Shown one piece after another: positions 16,509 through 25,709 of a stretch of DNA of 64,000 nt. Origin of the DNA: Bdellovibrionales bacterium (GTDB taxonomy: Bacteria; Bdellovibrionota; FAC87; UBA2466); contig SXPJ01000071.1 in NCBI GenBank assembly GCA_005776395.1, forward strand, positions 1 through 64,000, in the 5' to 3' direction. The notes below the pieces were generated by a model that did not search any database, was not told where the DNA came from, and saw nothing but the letters and a program-made list of their open reading frames with translations. How positions within the stretch are numbered: the first letter of the stretch is position 1; every line of letters begins with the position of its first letter. The position numbers and the translations under genes are program-made.

Positions 16509-18727
16509 TTATTTATCTCTTCCATTTGAGCCATTAATTTTTCAGGTGTCATGGGAATTTGGCGAAGGGTTATTTTAAGAGCATGTTCCATGGCATTCAA
16601 AATAGCAGGCGAGGGGCCATCTAGGGGTAACTCACCAAGTCCCTTTGAACCTCCACCTCCGTACGAATAGGGGAGTTCCAGAAAATGAACCTCTATCTCT
16701 GGAACATCTAAGGTAGTCGGCATGATGTAGTTACTCATCTTATTGTTAGCCATCCTTCCCTCTTTCCAAATAACCTCTTCATAGAGTGCATAACCGATTC
16801 CTTGAGCTACCCCTCCAATGATTTGTCCTTTAGCTAGTAGGGGATTAATGACTTTTCCAACCTCTTGAACTGCCCAGAACTTATCGACGGTGGTTTCAAA
16901 TGTTCTAGTATCGGTAGATGTTTCTGCTACATAAGCAGCCCAAGCGTAAGTACCATAGGCATCTCCTTGGTATTTTTGTTCATCCCAGACAATATGAGAG
17001 GGGGCTTTGTATTGTGAGCTTCCTTTGAGTTCTCCAATCTCTTTGATATATTTTTTACAGGCTGAAATAAATTCTTTTCTTGTATATTTCTCTTTGAGTA
17101 ATTGAGCTGAAATTAATTTTTGTTTCAGATCTTTGGAAGCCTGCTCTACCAATTTTCCTACAATCATGCAGGTTCTTGAAGCGACAGTCGGACCGCTATT
17201 GGGTACATGAGCTGTATCTGGTTGAACGACTTCGATATCAGAGAAGTCGATATTAAGAGCATCGGCAGCCATTTGGGAGAAGATGGTATTTGTTCCCTGC
17301 CCGATTTCGGTATTAGAAGTTAGAATCTCAATCTTTCCTTCGGGCGTAGCTTTTACTGCGGCGATGGAGGCTAAAAATGTCTCTCCTGATCCAGTGAAAC
17401 CGGCTCCATGCATAAACACAGCAAGTCCGATCCCTTTTTTAATCGGACTATTTTTATTGGTTTTTACGAAGGCTTTTCGTTTTTTGTGAAAATCGCTCTC
17501 TATAAGAGCTTTTTCTACAACTGAATTAAGTTTGATCTTTTCTTTGACGAGCTGACCGCAACCTAAGATCTCTCCATGTTTAATGAAATTTAGCTTTCGA
17601 AATTTAACGGGGTCTAGTTTGAGTTCTCTAGCACAGAATTCCATATGTTTTTCAATTGCAAAAAGACTTTGAGGGGCTCCGAATCCTCTAAAGGCTCCAT
17701 GAGGAGGGGTATTAGTTGCTAGTGCACGACTTCGAATTTTAATGTTCGAAGAAAAATAGGGTCCTGAAGCGTGGAGTGTGCCCCTTGAGAGAACCACTGA
17801 GGATAGAGTTGCGTAAGCACCTCCATCGATTGTGAAATCAATGTCTAGAGCTATTAGTTTATGGTTTTTATCAAAGGCGGTTTTGATTCGAGTTTTGGAG
17901 GGATGGCGCTTGGTGGTTGCAACCATGTCTTCCATTCGATCATAGATTATTTTGACGGGGCGTTTTGCTTTCCAGGAAAGAAGGGCCGCATGACCTGAAA
18001 TAACTGAAGGGTACTCCTCTTTTCCACCGAAGCCTCCACCTGTTTCTGCTTGTACAACCCTGATTTTTTCAGGGGGAAGGTTAAATAGTGGAACCAATGC
18101 TTTGTGAACATAGTAAGGGCATTGCATTGAGCCCCAAATAGTAACCCCCTCTTTTTCATTCGCTATAGCAATGACTCCATTGGGCTCAATATAGAGTTGT
18201 TCTTGCGCTCCGGTTTCATAAGTTCCCTCTAATAGGATATGCGCGTCTTTGAATGCCGACTCGACATCTCCTCGATCAATGGCATAACTTTTAAAAGTAT
18301 TGTTTGTTCCCCAAATAATAGGGTCTTGCTTTATTGCCTCTTCGAGGGTGAAAACTGGAGGAAGAGATTCAATGTGAAATTTAATTAGGCTTCGAGCTTT
18401 TTCTAAAATGTGTTTATTTGAGTGAGCTAATAGAAGTATCGGTTCCTCTGGGTGGTTTATCTTTTCATCAACCAAGTAGGGCTGATCTTTTTTGATGAGG
18501 GCAACATAATTATTTCCTGGGATGTCCTTTGCAGTCACTGTAATGAATTCGTCCCAGTTGACACCAGGTAGATATTCAATTTTTTTTAGAAGACCGCGAG
18601 CAATGGGGCTTCGAACGGTGATTCCATGCATCATTCCAGAAAGGGAGATGTCATCAATATACTTTGCCTGACCTCTTAGTTTACTGTCGCCCTCTTTTCT
18701 CAGGGCGCTTTTTCCAACCCAAGTCAC
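16505..18727 (-). CDS. Molybdenum hydroxylase large (molybdopterin-binding) subunit
   Basis: 740 residues starting at a GTG preceded by AAGGA. Cofactor and active-site motifs: ETGGGFGGKEE, AFRGFGAPQ (an xanthine/aldehyde oxidase form, not the AYRCSFR loop of CO dehydrogenase), TEIGQGTN, and KGLGELP, whose Glu is the catalytic base. The enzyme hydroxylates a carbon on an aldehyde or N-heterocycle using water. The substrate is not readable; no urate or purine-breakdown genes are near. It is the first gene of a five-gene unit with its own XdhC and cytidylyltransferase. Confidence 0.92.
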   Translation of the reverse strand: MTWVGKSALRKEGDSKLRGQAKYIDDISLSGMMHGITVRSPIARGLLKKIEYLPGVNWDEFITVTAKDIPGNNYVALIKKDQPYLVDEKINHPEEPILLLAHSNKHILEKARSLIKFHIESLPPVFTLEEAIKQDPIIWGTNNTFKSYAIDRGDVESAFKDAHILLEGTYETGAQEQLYIEPNGVIAIANEKEGVTIWGSMQCPYYVHKALVPLFNLPPEKIRVVQAETGGGFGGKEEYPSVISGHAALLSWKAKRPVKIIYDRMEDMVATTKRHPSKTRIKTAFDKNHKLIALDIDFTIDGGAYATLSSVVLSRGTLHASGPYFSSNIKIRSRALATNTPPHGAFRGFGAPQSLFAIEKHMEFCARELKLDPVKFRKLNFIKHGEILGCGQLVKEKIKLNSVVEKALIESDFHKKRKAFVKTNKNSPIKKGIGLAVFMHGAGFTGSGETFLASIAAVKATPEGKIEILTSNTEIGQGTNTIFSQMAADALNIDFSDIEVVQPDTAHVPNSGPTVASRTCMIVGKLVEQASKDLKQKLISAQLLKEKYTRKEFISACKKYIKEIGELKGSSQYKAPSHIVWDEQKYQGDAYGTYAWAAYVAETSTDTRTFETTVDKFWAVQEVGKVINPLLAKGQIIGGVAQGIGYALYEEVIWKEGRMANNKMSNYIMPTTLDVPEIEVHFLELPYSYGGGGSKGLGELPLDGPSPAILNAMEHALKITLRQIPMTPEKLMAQMEEINK

Positions 18728-18779
18728 TGAAGTTATCCTTTCAGATAATCATTCCTCTGAGCTAATTATCCGCTGAAGA

Positions 18780-18974
18780 CTACTTACCGGCCTTCTTTTT
18801 TGCGGCAGATTTAATTGCTGATTGCCCGGTAGGAGGGGTCGCAAGTTTATTTAAGTTTTTTATACAGTCTCCGCTGTTGCATGAAGCGCTACTTGCAGAG
18901 CTATCTGAGGTTGGTTGACTTGAACAGGAAACTAATACTCCAAGGCAAGCGAACAAAGCTATAATTCGTAACAT
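18780..18974 (-). CDS. Small lipoprotein, 64 residues
   Basis: A signal sequence MLRIIALFACLGVL leads to the lipobox LVSC (Cys17), followed by a Ser-rich linker, one CNSGDC pair and a Lys/Ala-rich basic end. A strong AAGGAG ribosome site is 8 bases before the ATG, which makes this a convincing small gene. The function is unknown. It precedes the molybdenum hydroxylase operon by 52 bases on the same strand. Confidence 0.8.
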   Translation of the reverse strand: MLRIIALFACLGVLVSCSSQPTSDSSASSASCNSGDCIKNLNKLATPPTGQSAIKSAAKKKAGK

Positions 18975-19067
18975 TAAAGACTCCTTTAGAAATGGACCTG
19001 GAACTAAAAACCAAAATCATTATCTCATACCTTAGTGACAGGGAAAAGAGCTGAGGATAATAGTTAT

Positions 19068-19096
19068 TTGCAATCGATTAAGGGGCTCGTTACAAT
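19068..19096 (+). promoter_or_regulatory. Sigma-70-type promoter for yceI
   Basis: TTGCAA at 19068-19073 and TACAAT at 19091-19096 are separated by 17 bases and lie 41 bases before the yceI ATG. Confidence 0.6.
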
Positions 19097-19136
19097 TTTC
19101 CCCCAACAAAAATATCTCTTCTAGAAAGGAATAGTT

Positions 19137-19727
19137 ATGAAGCTTCAATATGTTTTAGTTTTATTTCTGGCTAACTTAGGTTTTGCGGCGCAGTGGGACA
19201 TTGATGGGGCCCACGCCTCAGCTCGTTTTAAGATTCGTCACATGACCGTTTCTAATGTGAGCGGTGAAATCACTGGCATGACCGGTATATTCAAGGTGGA
19301 TGATAAAGACAGCAGCAAAATGAGTCTTGAAGGCACCCTTGATATGAGCACCCTTAATACGAACAATACTGATAGGGACAATCATTTAAAGGCTCCTGAT
19401 TTTTTTGATGTTAATAAATTCCCTAAGGCGGCCTTTAAAACAAAAAGCATCACAAAGGGCGAGGGAGATAAGATTACTTTGGTAGGGGATCTTACTATGA
19501 GAGGTATTACTAAAGGGGTCTCTATTGAAGGGGAGTTAACACCGGTTTTAAAAGATCCTTTTGGCAAGCTACGCCGTGGTTTGTCGGGGACAACAAAAAT
19601 CCATCGTAAGGATTTTGGAATTACTTGGAATAAGATCCTCGATAATGGGGGCTTGGCCCTGGGGGAAACAGTAGAGATAACTCTTGAAATTGAATTAACC
19701 CAGCCTGGAAAAGATAAAAAAGGTTAA
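19137..19727 (+). CDS. YceI-family periplasmic lipid-binding protein
   Basis: 196 residues with a signal peptide ending at LGFAAQW. The YceI barrel is recognisable from WDIDGAHASARFKIRHMTVSNVSGEITG at the mature N-terminus (quoted by position: residues 20-47), the DRDNHLKAPDFFDVNKFPKA-type segment and the RKDFGITWN end. Family members bind isoprenoid chains in a lipocalin-like barrel and often relate to ubiquinone/menaquinone or stress. AGGA lies 8 bases before the ATG. It is a single-gene unit with a promoter upstream and a hairpin terminator downstream. Confidence 0.9.
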   Translation: MKLQYVLVLFLANLGFAAQWDIDGAHASARFKIRHMTVSNVSGEITGMTGIFKVDDKDSSKMSLEGTLDMSTLNTNNTDRDNHLKAPDFFDVNKFPKAAFKTKSITKGEGDKITLVGDLTMRGITKGVSIEGELTPVLKDPFGKLRRGLSGTTKIHRKDFGITWNKILDNGGLALGETVEITLEIELTQPGKDKKG

Positions 19728-19740
19728 TAGTGATTTGATA

Positions 19741-19769
19741 AACGGTCGATGGCTTGAGCCTCGACCGTT
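19741..19769 (+). terminator. Rho-independent terminator after yceI
   Basis: AACGGTCGA at 19741-19749 pairs with TCGACCGTT at 19761-19769, and an inner GGC/GCC closes a TTGA loop, so the stem is about 12 pairs with one bulge. ATTTTAAAA follows on the plus strand. The right arm overlaps the first two bases of the mtaB stop codon read from the other side, so it may also end mtaB transcripts. Confidence 0.75.
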
Positions 19770-21051
19770 ATTTTAAAATGGTCCAAACCTTATCGCCTTC
19801 AACTTTTATAATTTCGCAACTTACTTCCATTTTGGGTTGAGCAGTTGAAAGTAATGTGTAGGTGGGTAAATAATTTTCTGTGTGGCCCAACCAGACATCA
19901 GGATGTTTTTTCGAGGGGCGTTCAAGAATTGTTTTTTTGGTTTTTCCAATTTGGCTTTCCATAAATTGGAAATATTGTTTATCACTTAACCGACGTAAAG
20001 CTTCAGACCTCTCTGCAATGATGTTGTCAGGAACTTGGGCATCTAATGTAGCTGCTACAGTTCCTTTTCTCGCAGAAAAAGAAAATACGTGAAGTTTAGT
20101 CCAGTAAGATTTCTCCAAACAGTCTAAAGTTTCCTGAAATTCTTTCTCCCCTTCGCCAGGAAAACCTACAATGACATCGACTCCAATAAAAGTATCTGCC
20201 CGTAGGCTGTTAATACGCTTGGTAATCTCGATGAATTCTTTAGCTTGATAGATTCGGCGCATGCGACTTAAGATCAAATCACTTCCGCTTTGAAGGGCGA
20301 TATGAAAATGAGGGCAGAATCGTTCATGGGTCTGAAAAAGATCTAAAAGTTCATTTGGAATCTCGAAAGGGTCTAATGAGCTCAGTCGAATTCGTGGCCC
20401 CTGTTTATTTAGAAGTCTTCTCATTAGCTCTACGAGATCTGTGTTTTGATCCCAACCGTAATGAGCTAAGTGAATCCCTGTAAGAACCACCTCTTTAAAA
20501 CCTTCCTGATAGGCTTGAGCTACTTGCTGTTCAATAACCTCTAATTTCAAACTTCGGCTTCGTCCTCTTGCTTCTGGAATAATACAAAAACTACAGCGGT
20601 AGTTGCAGCCATCCTGAATTTTAATTGTAGCTCTGGCGTATCTGGAACCTGGAAATTGTTCAGGCAAGAATCCTTTAGCGGGTTCGACTTGATCCTTAGA
20701 GATCACTTCATTTTTAAATGCTTTTTCAAAATGATCTAAAATCTTAAATTTGTTGGCAGTCCCCACCACGAAATCAACTTCTGGTAGTTGTAATAAAGTG
20801 TCTTTGGCAACTTGAGCATAGCAACCTACCATAGCCACTAAGCCCCCTTGGTTTTGTCTTTTGAATCGATGGGCTTGATGCCTGGCATCTCGATCGGCAT
20901 TTTCAGTAACTGTACAGGTGTTGATTACATAGGCATCGGCAGGAGCCGTTTCGTCAACAATTTCGTAGCCCCGTTTTTTTGCTTCTAAAAATAGGGCATC
21001 GCTATCAGTGCTATTGGCTTTGCATCCAAATGTTTTAATTGCGATTCGCAT
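19768..21051 (-). CDS. mtaB: tRNA t6A37 methylthiotransferase MtaB
   Basis: 427 residues of the methylthiotransferase family. The N-terminal UPF0004 domain has Cys10, Cys46 and Cys77 for one 4Fe-4S cluster, the radical-SAM site is CNYRCSFC (149, 153, 156), and a TRAM-like domain ends the protein. FGCKANSTDSD at the N-terminus is the MtaB form, distinct from MiaB and RimO. It adds a methylthio group to t6A at position 37 of tRNAs reading ANN codons. The ATG shares one base with the mnmA stop. Confidence 0.92.
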   Translation of the reverse strand: MRIAIKTFGCKANSTDSDALFLEAKKRGYEIVDETAPADAYVINTCTVTENADRDARHQAHRFKRQNQGGLVAMVGCYAQVAKDTLLQLPEVDFVVGTANKFKILDHFEKAFKNEVISKDQVEPAKGFLPEQFPGSRYARATIKIQDGCNYRCSFCIIPEARGRSRSLKLEVIEQQVAQAYQEGFKEVVLTGIHLAHYGWDQNTDLVELMRRLLNKQGPRIRLSSLDPFEIPNELLDLFQTHERFCPHFHIALQSGSDLILSRMRRIYQAKEFIEITKRINSLRADTFIGVDVIVGFPGEGEKEFQETLDCLEKSYWTKLHVFSFSARKGTVAATLDAQVPDNIIAERSEALRRLSDKQYFQFMESQIGKTKKTILERPSKKHPDVWLGHTENYLPTYTLLSTAQPKMEVSCEIIKVEGDKVWTILK

Positions 21052-22175
21052 TAGTGCACCGATAAGCTTTCAATCCAACCGCCACCTAAGGTTCGAGTTC
21101 CATCATAGAAGACCATAGCTTGACCTGGAGTGATAGCTCTTTGAGGAATTTCAAATCTTACCTCTATCGAGGAGTCATCCATGGGAATTATTTCAACTGG
21201 GCTCTCTTTGCTACGATATCTAATTTTAGCTAGAGCTTTTAAAGAGGAAGATAAATCCATTTCGTTAACCCAAGAGATGTTTTTAACGATAGCACTTTTT
21301 CTGAAAATAGAACTTTCGGGCCCTACGATCACCTCATTGTTTTTAGCGTTTAAGGCGAGAACATAGAGAGGTTCCAGGGAGTTTAGTTGTATTCCTTTTC
21401 TTTGGCCTACAGTGTATTGATGAAGGCCTGCATGTTGTCCTAAAACTTTTCCTTCTGCGTTAACGAAATTTCCAGGACGTAAAATCTCCGCCGGAACTTT
21501 CTCTTCGATAAAGTCTTTGTAGCTCTTCCCTTGAACAAAACAGATCTCCTGACTATCGGGTTTATTAGCTACACGTAATCCATACTCCTCGGCAAGAGCT
21601 CGAACGATCGGTTTTTCAAAACTACCTACGGGAAAGAGGGTTCTAGCTAGTTCAGCCTCTTTCATTGTGAATAAGAAATAGGATTGATCCTTGCCGTTAT
21701 CTCCACCTTTATGAAGTTCATGACGATTCAAGTTCGCATTCCATTGAATAGTAGCGTAGTGGCCTGTAGCTAAGAAATCGGCACCAAGATCTAAGGCCCA
21801 ATCCATTAACTTTTTAAATTTCACTTTTTCATTGCAGCGAACACACGGATTCGGTGTGCGTCCATTTAAGTACTCTTGAACGAAATCATCGATTACAGCT
21901 TCATTGAAAGCTGTCTCCATATTGTTCACATAGAAAGGAATATCTAGAACTTCAGCGACTCTTCGTGCGTCATTAAGATCACTTAAGCTGCAGCAAGTTC
22001 CAAATTCGTTATCTATCTTTTCGGCCATGTCATGAAGTTGGAGGGAAATTCCAATCACATTGTAACCGTTTTTAGAAAGCCAGCCCGCAGCTACACTGCT
22101 ATCGACTCCGCCACTCATGGCGACGACTACTTTGGCCCCTTTTTTGGGGAGTTGATTTTGAATCATCGGGTTCAC
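21051..22175 (-). CDS. mnmA: tRNA 2-thiouridylase MnmA
   Basis: 374 residues. It forms 2-thiouridine at wobble position 34 of Glu, Gln and Lys tRNAs. The PP-loop is AMSGGVDSSVAA, the catalytic cysteines are Cys111 (PNPCVRCN) and Cys212 (SQEICFV), and TGHYA and GKDQSYFLF are typical. The start may be the GTG at 22175 or the ATG nine bases later. It lies 9 bases after the desulfurase gene, which probably supplies the sulfur. Confidence 0.95.
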   Translation of the reverse strand: MNPMIQNQLPKKGAKVVVAMSGGVDSSVAAGWLSKNGYNVIGISLQLHDMAEKIDNEFGTCCSLSDLNDARRVAEVLDIPFYVNNMETAFNEAVIDDFVQEYLNGRTPNPCVRCNEKVKFKKLMDWALDLGADFLATGHYATIQWNANLNRHELHKGGDNGKDQSYFLFTMKEAELARTLFPVGSFEKPIVRALAEEYGLRVANKPDSQEICFVQGKSYKDFIEEKVPAEILRPGNFVNAEGKVLGQHAGLHQYTVGQRKGIQLNSLEPLYVLALNAKNNEVIVGPESSIFRKSAIVKNISWVNEMDLSSSLKALAKIRYRSKESPVEIIPMDDSSIEVRFEIPQRAITPGQAMVFYDGTRTLGGGWIESLSVH

Positions 22176-22184
22176 TTTTCTGAC

Positions 22185-23333
22185 CTACTTTGAGACCTCT
22201 TTTAACTTGTTTCTAGCACGAATTCTCGTTACGTGAGCTATCACTTTTTGGGCAACCTCTTCAACTGTATTTAATGAACTGCTTTGTCCCCAACTAAAAC
22301 GGACACACTCTTTTGCTTCAGCTTCTGAAAGTCCCATTTCTAAAAGCACATGACTTGGGGAAATTGAGCCTGATGAACAGGCAGATCCCGCTGAAATATA
22401 GATCCCCTCTAGGTCTAAAGCTCCTAAAAGGACTTCAGAAGCAATTCCCTTGAAACGGATATTAGAAGTATTGGGAATTCTTGGCTCTTTGTCCCCTTGA
22501 ATAGTGACTCCATCGAGCCCATGACTAATGAGATTTTCAAATTGATCGCGGATCTCTTTTAAATTCTGAGAGCTGTGGGTTTGAATAAGCTCCTTAGCAG
22601 ATCCTCCGAAACCACAAATACCTATGACATTTTCGGTTCCACCCCGTCTTTTGATCTCTTGAGCCCCCCCATAGTGAGTTGCGACCAATTTCACCCCTTT
22701 TTTAACGATTAAAGCTCCTACACCTTTGGGGCCATAAATTTTATGGGCTGAAATAGAGATCAGATGCGCCTTTCGATAAAACGAAGGATCTAATTTTCCT
22801 AATCCTTGAACCGCATCGGTATGAAAGAGACAGCCATACTTCTCACAGAGTTCAAGAATCTGAGGTATGGGAAAAATAACTCCAGTTTCGTTGTTGGCTG
22901 TCATTAAGGACATCATATGGGGCTTAAAAGTATTTAGAATTATCTCTAAATCTTGCAGCGAAATTTTACCGCTTGAGTTGACTGGAATATATTGAATTAC
23001 TCCCCCCATCTTTTCTATAAGGGGAAGAGTGTCTTTAATTGAAGAGTGCTCTACTTTGGAGGTTAAAAGTCTAAATCCGGGAGCCATCTCTAAAGCCGTT
23101 CCCATAAGAGCTAAAGTATTGGCTTCACTTCCCCCTGAAGTAAAAACTATATTGTTAGCATTAACTCCTACTAAGGTAGCCACCGACTCTCTAGCTTTAT
23201 TAATTAATTCTAATGCTTTACGGCCATATTTGTGGCTTGAAGAGGGGTTTCCCCAAAACTCTAAGGCTTGGGCTATTGCCTGTGTGGCTCCGTCACTTAA
23301 TGGGGTCGTTGCATTGTAGTCTGCGTAAATCAT
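22185..23333 (-). CDS. Cysteine desulfurase (IscS/NifS class)
   Basis: 382 residues from the ATG at 23333; I prefer it over an upstream TTG because relatives begin MIYADYNATTPL. The PLP lysine is in SAHKIYGPKG and the persulfide cysteine in SACSSGS, on a long flexible loop as in group-I enzymes. It draws sulfur from cysteine. Placed just before mnmA and mtaB with no iscU or other Fe-S assembly gene nearby, it looks dedicated, at least in part, to tRNA thiolation. Confidence 0.92.
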   Translation of the reverse strand: MIYADYNATTPLSDGATQAIAQALEFWGNPSSSHKYGRKALELINKARESVATLVGVNANNIVFTSGGSEANTLALMGTALEMAPGFRLLTSKVEHSSIKDTLPLIEKMGGVIQYIPVNSSGKISLQDLEIILNTFKPHMMSLMTANNETGVIFPIPQILELCEKYGCLFHTDAVQGLGKLDPSFYRKAHLISISAHKIYGPKGVGALIVKKGVKLVATHYGGAQEIKRRGGTENVIGICGFGGSAKELIQTHSSQNLKEIRDQFENLISHGLDGVTIQGDKEPRIPNTSNIRFKGIASEVLLGALDLEGIYISAGSACSSGSISPSHVLLEMGLSEAEAKECVRFSWGQSSSLNTVEEVAQKVIAHVTRIRARNKLKEVSK

Positions 23334-23447
23334 GGTTTTGACGCAACACTCTAACCTAATTGGGCTTAAGTCCAAAGCTTAAAAGTGAGTTAAAAATAAC
23401 ACAATTCGACCGTGTCTTTTTTGCCCTTTTACAATAGAGTGCCCCTT

Positions 23448-25709
23448 ATGTATTCGCCCAAAGAGAGCTATGAATTTAAGCGCCGTAAGCGCGAGAAGGT
23501 GATCGCGGGGGTGGTCTTTGTGACCATTATTATTTTTACCGCTATTGAAGTTCACCTTTTAAAGCTCTCTTCAAAACTCCCTTTTGTTAATAGTATTTTC
23601 TTCTTTGGGTTGATGAACTTAAATGTTCTTCTGGTCATGGTGCTTCTGTTTTTGGTTTTTAGAAATGCCTTGAAGCTAATTTTAGATGAACGTCGGGGAC
23701 GATTGGGATCGCGTTTAAAAACGCGTCTAGTGGTGAGCTTTCTTTTATTTGCCACTATTCCTACGGTATTTCTTTTTACGACATCGGCGCTGTACATCAA
23801 GAGTAGTTTTGATAAGTGGTTTAACGTAAAAGTTGAAGGAACCCTTCAGAGAAGTATTGAAGTGGTACAAAACTACTATCAGACCACCGAGCGAAATGCC
23901 TCTCACTTTGCTCGAAAGATCTCATTTTCATTGGAGAGACATTCTTTAAGTGGGGAAGCTTTTTATCGAAAGCTTCAACAGGCTCGAATTGAATATGGAC
24001 TCGATGCTATTGAATACTATGTATCCCCCTTTGCCACTAGGGTCGCCTCGATCTCTCCTGATCGTTTGAATGTAATTCCTGTTGCAAGTCTTGAAACTTT
24101 GCAGCGGGCTTTTTCTGGAACTAATGAGTGCAAAGTTCAAAATGTAGGTGAGGGAGAATTGGTTAGATGTGGAGCCTTTCTGGGCGTGGGTCGGGGGGTG
24201 TTATTTGCGAACTACTTTATTCCACTCAAATTAGCTAATCAGTTGGCAGATATTCACATGACCTATTCGGATTATAAACTCGATAATCCGCTTAACTATC
24301 CCATTAAATCGACCTATTTTTTTATCCTATCCATGGTGACTTTGCTTGTACTTTTTGCCGCTGTCTGGACAGGATTTTATGTGGCTAAAAGGCTAACTGG
24401 ACCTATTGAGGAGTTGGTTAAGGGCACAGGCGAGGTGGCTCGAGGAAATTTGGATTATCATATTAATCTAACGGGTGGAGATGAACTGGCGAAACTAGTT
24501 GATTCTTTTAATAGCATGACTCGAGAACTCAGAGAAAATAAGAGAGACATCGAAGTCACCCATTCGAGATTACAAAAATCTAATCAAGAGATAGAACACC
24601 GTAGAAAATACATCGAGATTCTTTTGGAAAATGTTCAATCAGGGGTGGTCTCTCTGGATGAAAAGGGTCTTATTTCAATGATTAACCCTGCGGCTTCACA
24701 GCTTTTTAAGATTCCTATGGGGGAAATATTAAAGCAGCCTTATTGGGCCCTTGTTCCTCCCTCTCATCGTGAGGAATTAGGAGATTTATTAAGAGGAGTT
24801 TATGGATCTTCGAAATCTATTCGAAGAGAATTGCGAATTCAAAATGCTAAGGGCCATTGGGTTAATCTTATTGTAACTTTAAGTGTTCTAAGGGATGAAA
24901 ATAAACGCCAGATTGGTGTTCTTGCAGTTTTTGATGATGTTACCGAAATTCAACAAATTGAAAGAATGAGTGCTTGGCGGGAAGTTGCTAAACGAATCGC
25001 TCATGAGATTAAAAATCCATTAACCCCCATTCAGTTGTCGGTGCAACGGCTAAGACGACGATATCTGGACAAAATTAATGATGATGGGACTTTTGGAGAA
25101 TCGACAGAAATTATTTTGAAAGAGGTTGATGCGCTTAAGACCCTTGTGAATGAGTTTTCTTCTTTTGCAAGGCTTCCTGAGATACAAAAAAAGAACGAAG
25201 ATTTAAATGAGGTTGTCATCGAGGCGGTTAATCTTTTTAAAGCTGCTCATGATTCCATTCAATTCAAACTCGAATTGTTTTCGGAAATTCCCAAGATGCA
25301 GTTAGACCGATCACAACTAAAAAGGGTTCTGATTAATCTTTTTGATAATTCAGTGACCGCTATGAATCAAAAAGGCATTATTGAGATCTCTACCGAGATT
25401 ATTGAAGATTCACAAATGATACGACTCATGGTGAGTGATGAAGGTTGTGGCATTGATCCTCAAGGTCTAGATCAACTTTTTGAGCCCTACTTTTCCACAA
25501 AACAGGGTGGAACTGGATTGGGACTTGCCATTGTTCAACGGATTGTGGCTGACCATGGAGGAACTGTGAGAGCTGAATCTAACGATTCTAAAGGGACTAG
25601 CTTCATAATTGAATTTCCGGAGAAGATACAAATTAAAGAAACTAAAAATCAGCATGGCTTAAACCTCATCGTTGAAGATTTAGAATTGGAGAAAAACCCA
25701 TGGTGTTAA
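23448..25709 (+). CDS. ntrY: NtrY-like membrane sensor histidine kinase
   Basis: 753 residues from the ATG at 23448; a GTG at 23412 is possible but less likely. Three N-terminal membrane segments and a periplasmic region are followed by a fourth membrane segment near residues 285-310, a HAMP domain (LTGPIEELVKGTGEVA), a PAS domain (about 390-500), HisKA with phospho-acceptor HEIKNPLTPIQLS, and an ATPase domain (DEGCGIDP, GGTGLGLAIV). This is the NtrY order. TACAAT at 23430-23435 would start transcription only about 6 bases before the ATG. ntrX overlaps its end by 10 bases. Confidence 0.9.
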   Translation: MYSPKESYEFKRRKREKVIAGVVFVTIIIFTAIEVHLLKLSSKLPFVNSIFFFGLMNLNVLLVMVLLFLVFRNALKLILDERRGRLGSRLKTRLVVSFLLFATIPTVFLFTTSALYIKSSFDKWFNVKVEGTLQRSIEVVQNYYQTTERNASHFARKISFSLERHSLSGEAFYRKLQQARIEYGLDAIEYYVSPFATRVASISPDRLNVIPVASLETLQRAFSGTNECKVQNVGEGELVRCGAFLGVGRGVLFANYFIPLKLANQLADIHMTYSDYKLDNPLNYPIKSTYFFILSMVTLLVLFAAVWTGFYVAKRLTGPIEELVKGTGEVARGNLDYHINLTGGDELAKLVDSFNSMTRELRENKRDIEVTHSRLQKSNQEIEHRRKYIEILLENVQSGVVSLDEKGLISMINPAASQLFKIPMGEILKQPYWALVPPSHREELGDLLRGVYGSSKSIRRELRIQNAKGHWVNLIVTLSVLRDENKRQIGVLAVFDDVTEIQQIERMSAWREVAKRIAHEIKNPLTPIQLSVQRLRRRYLDKINDDGTFGESTEIILKEVDALKTLVNEFSSFARLPEIQKKNEDLNEVVIEAVNLFKAAHDSIQFKLELFSEIPKMQLDRSQLKRVLINLFDNSVTAMNQKGIIEISTEIIEDSQMIRLMVSDEGCGIDPQGLDQLFEPYFSTKQGGTGLGLAIVQRIVADHGGTVRAESNDSKGTSFIIEFPEKIQIKETKNQHGLNLIVEDLELEKNPWC

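Noticed and set aside
16505-18727. Carbon monoxide dehydrogenase large subunit (coxL)
   Set aside because: The active-site loop is AFRGFGAPQ and not AYRCSFR, so CO oxidation is unlikely.
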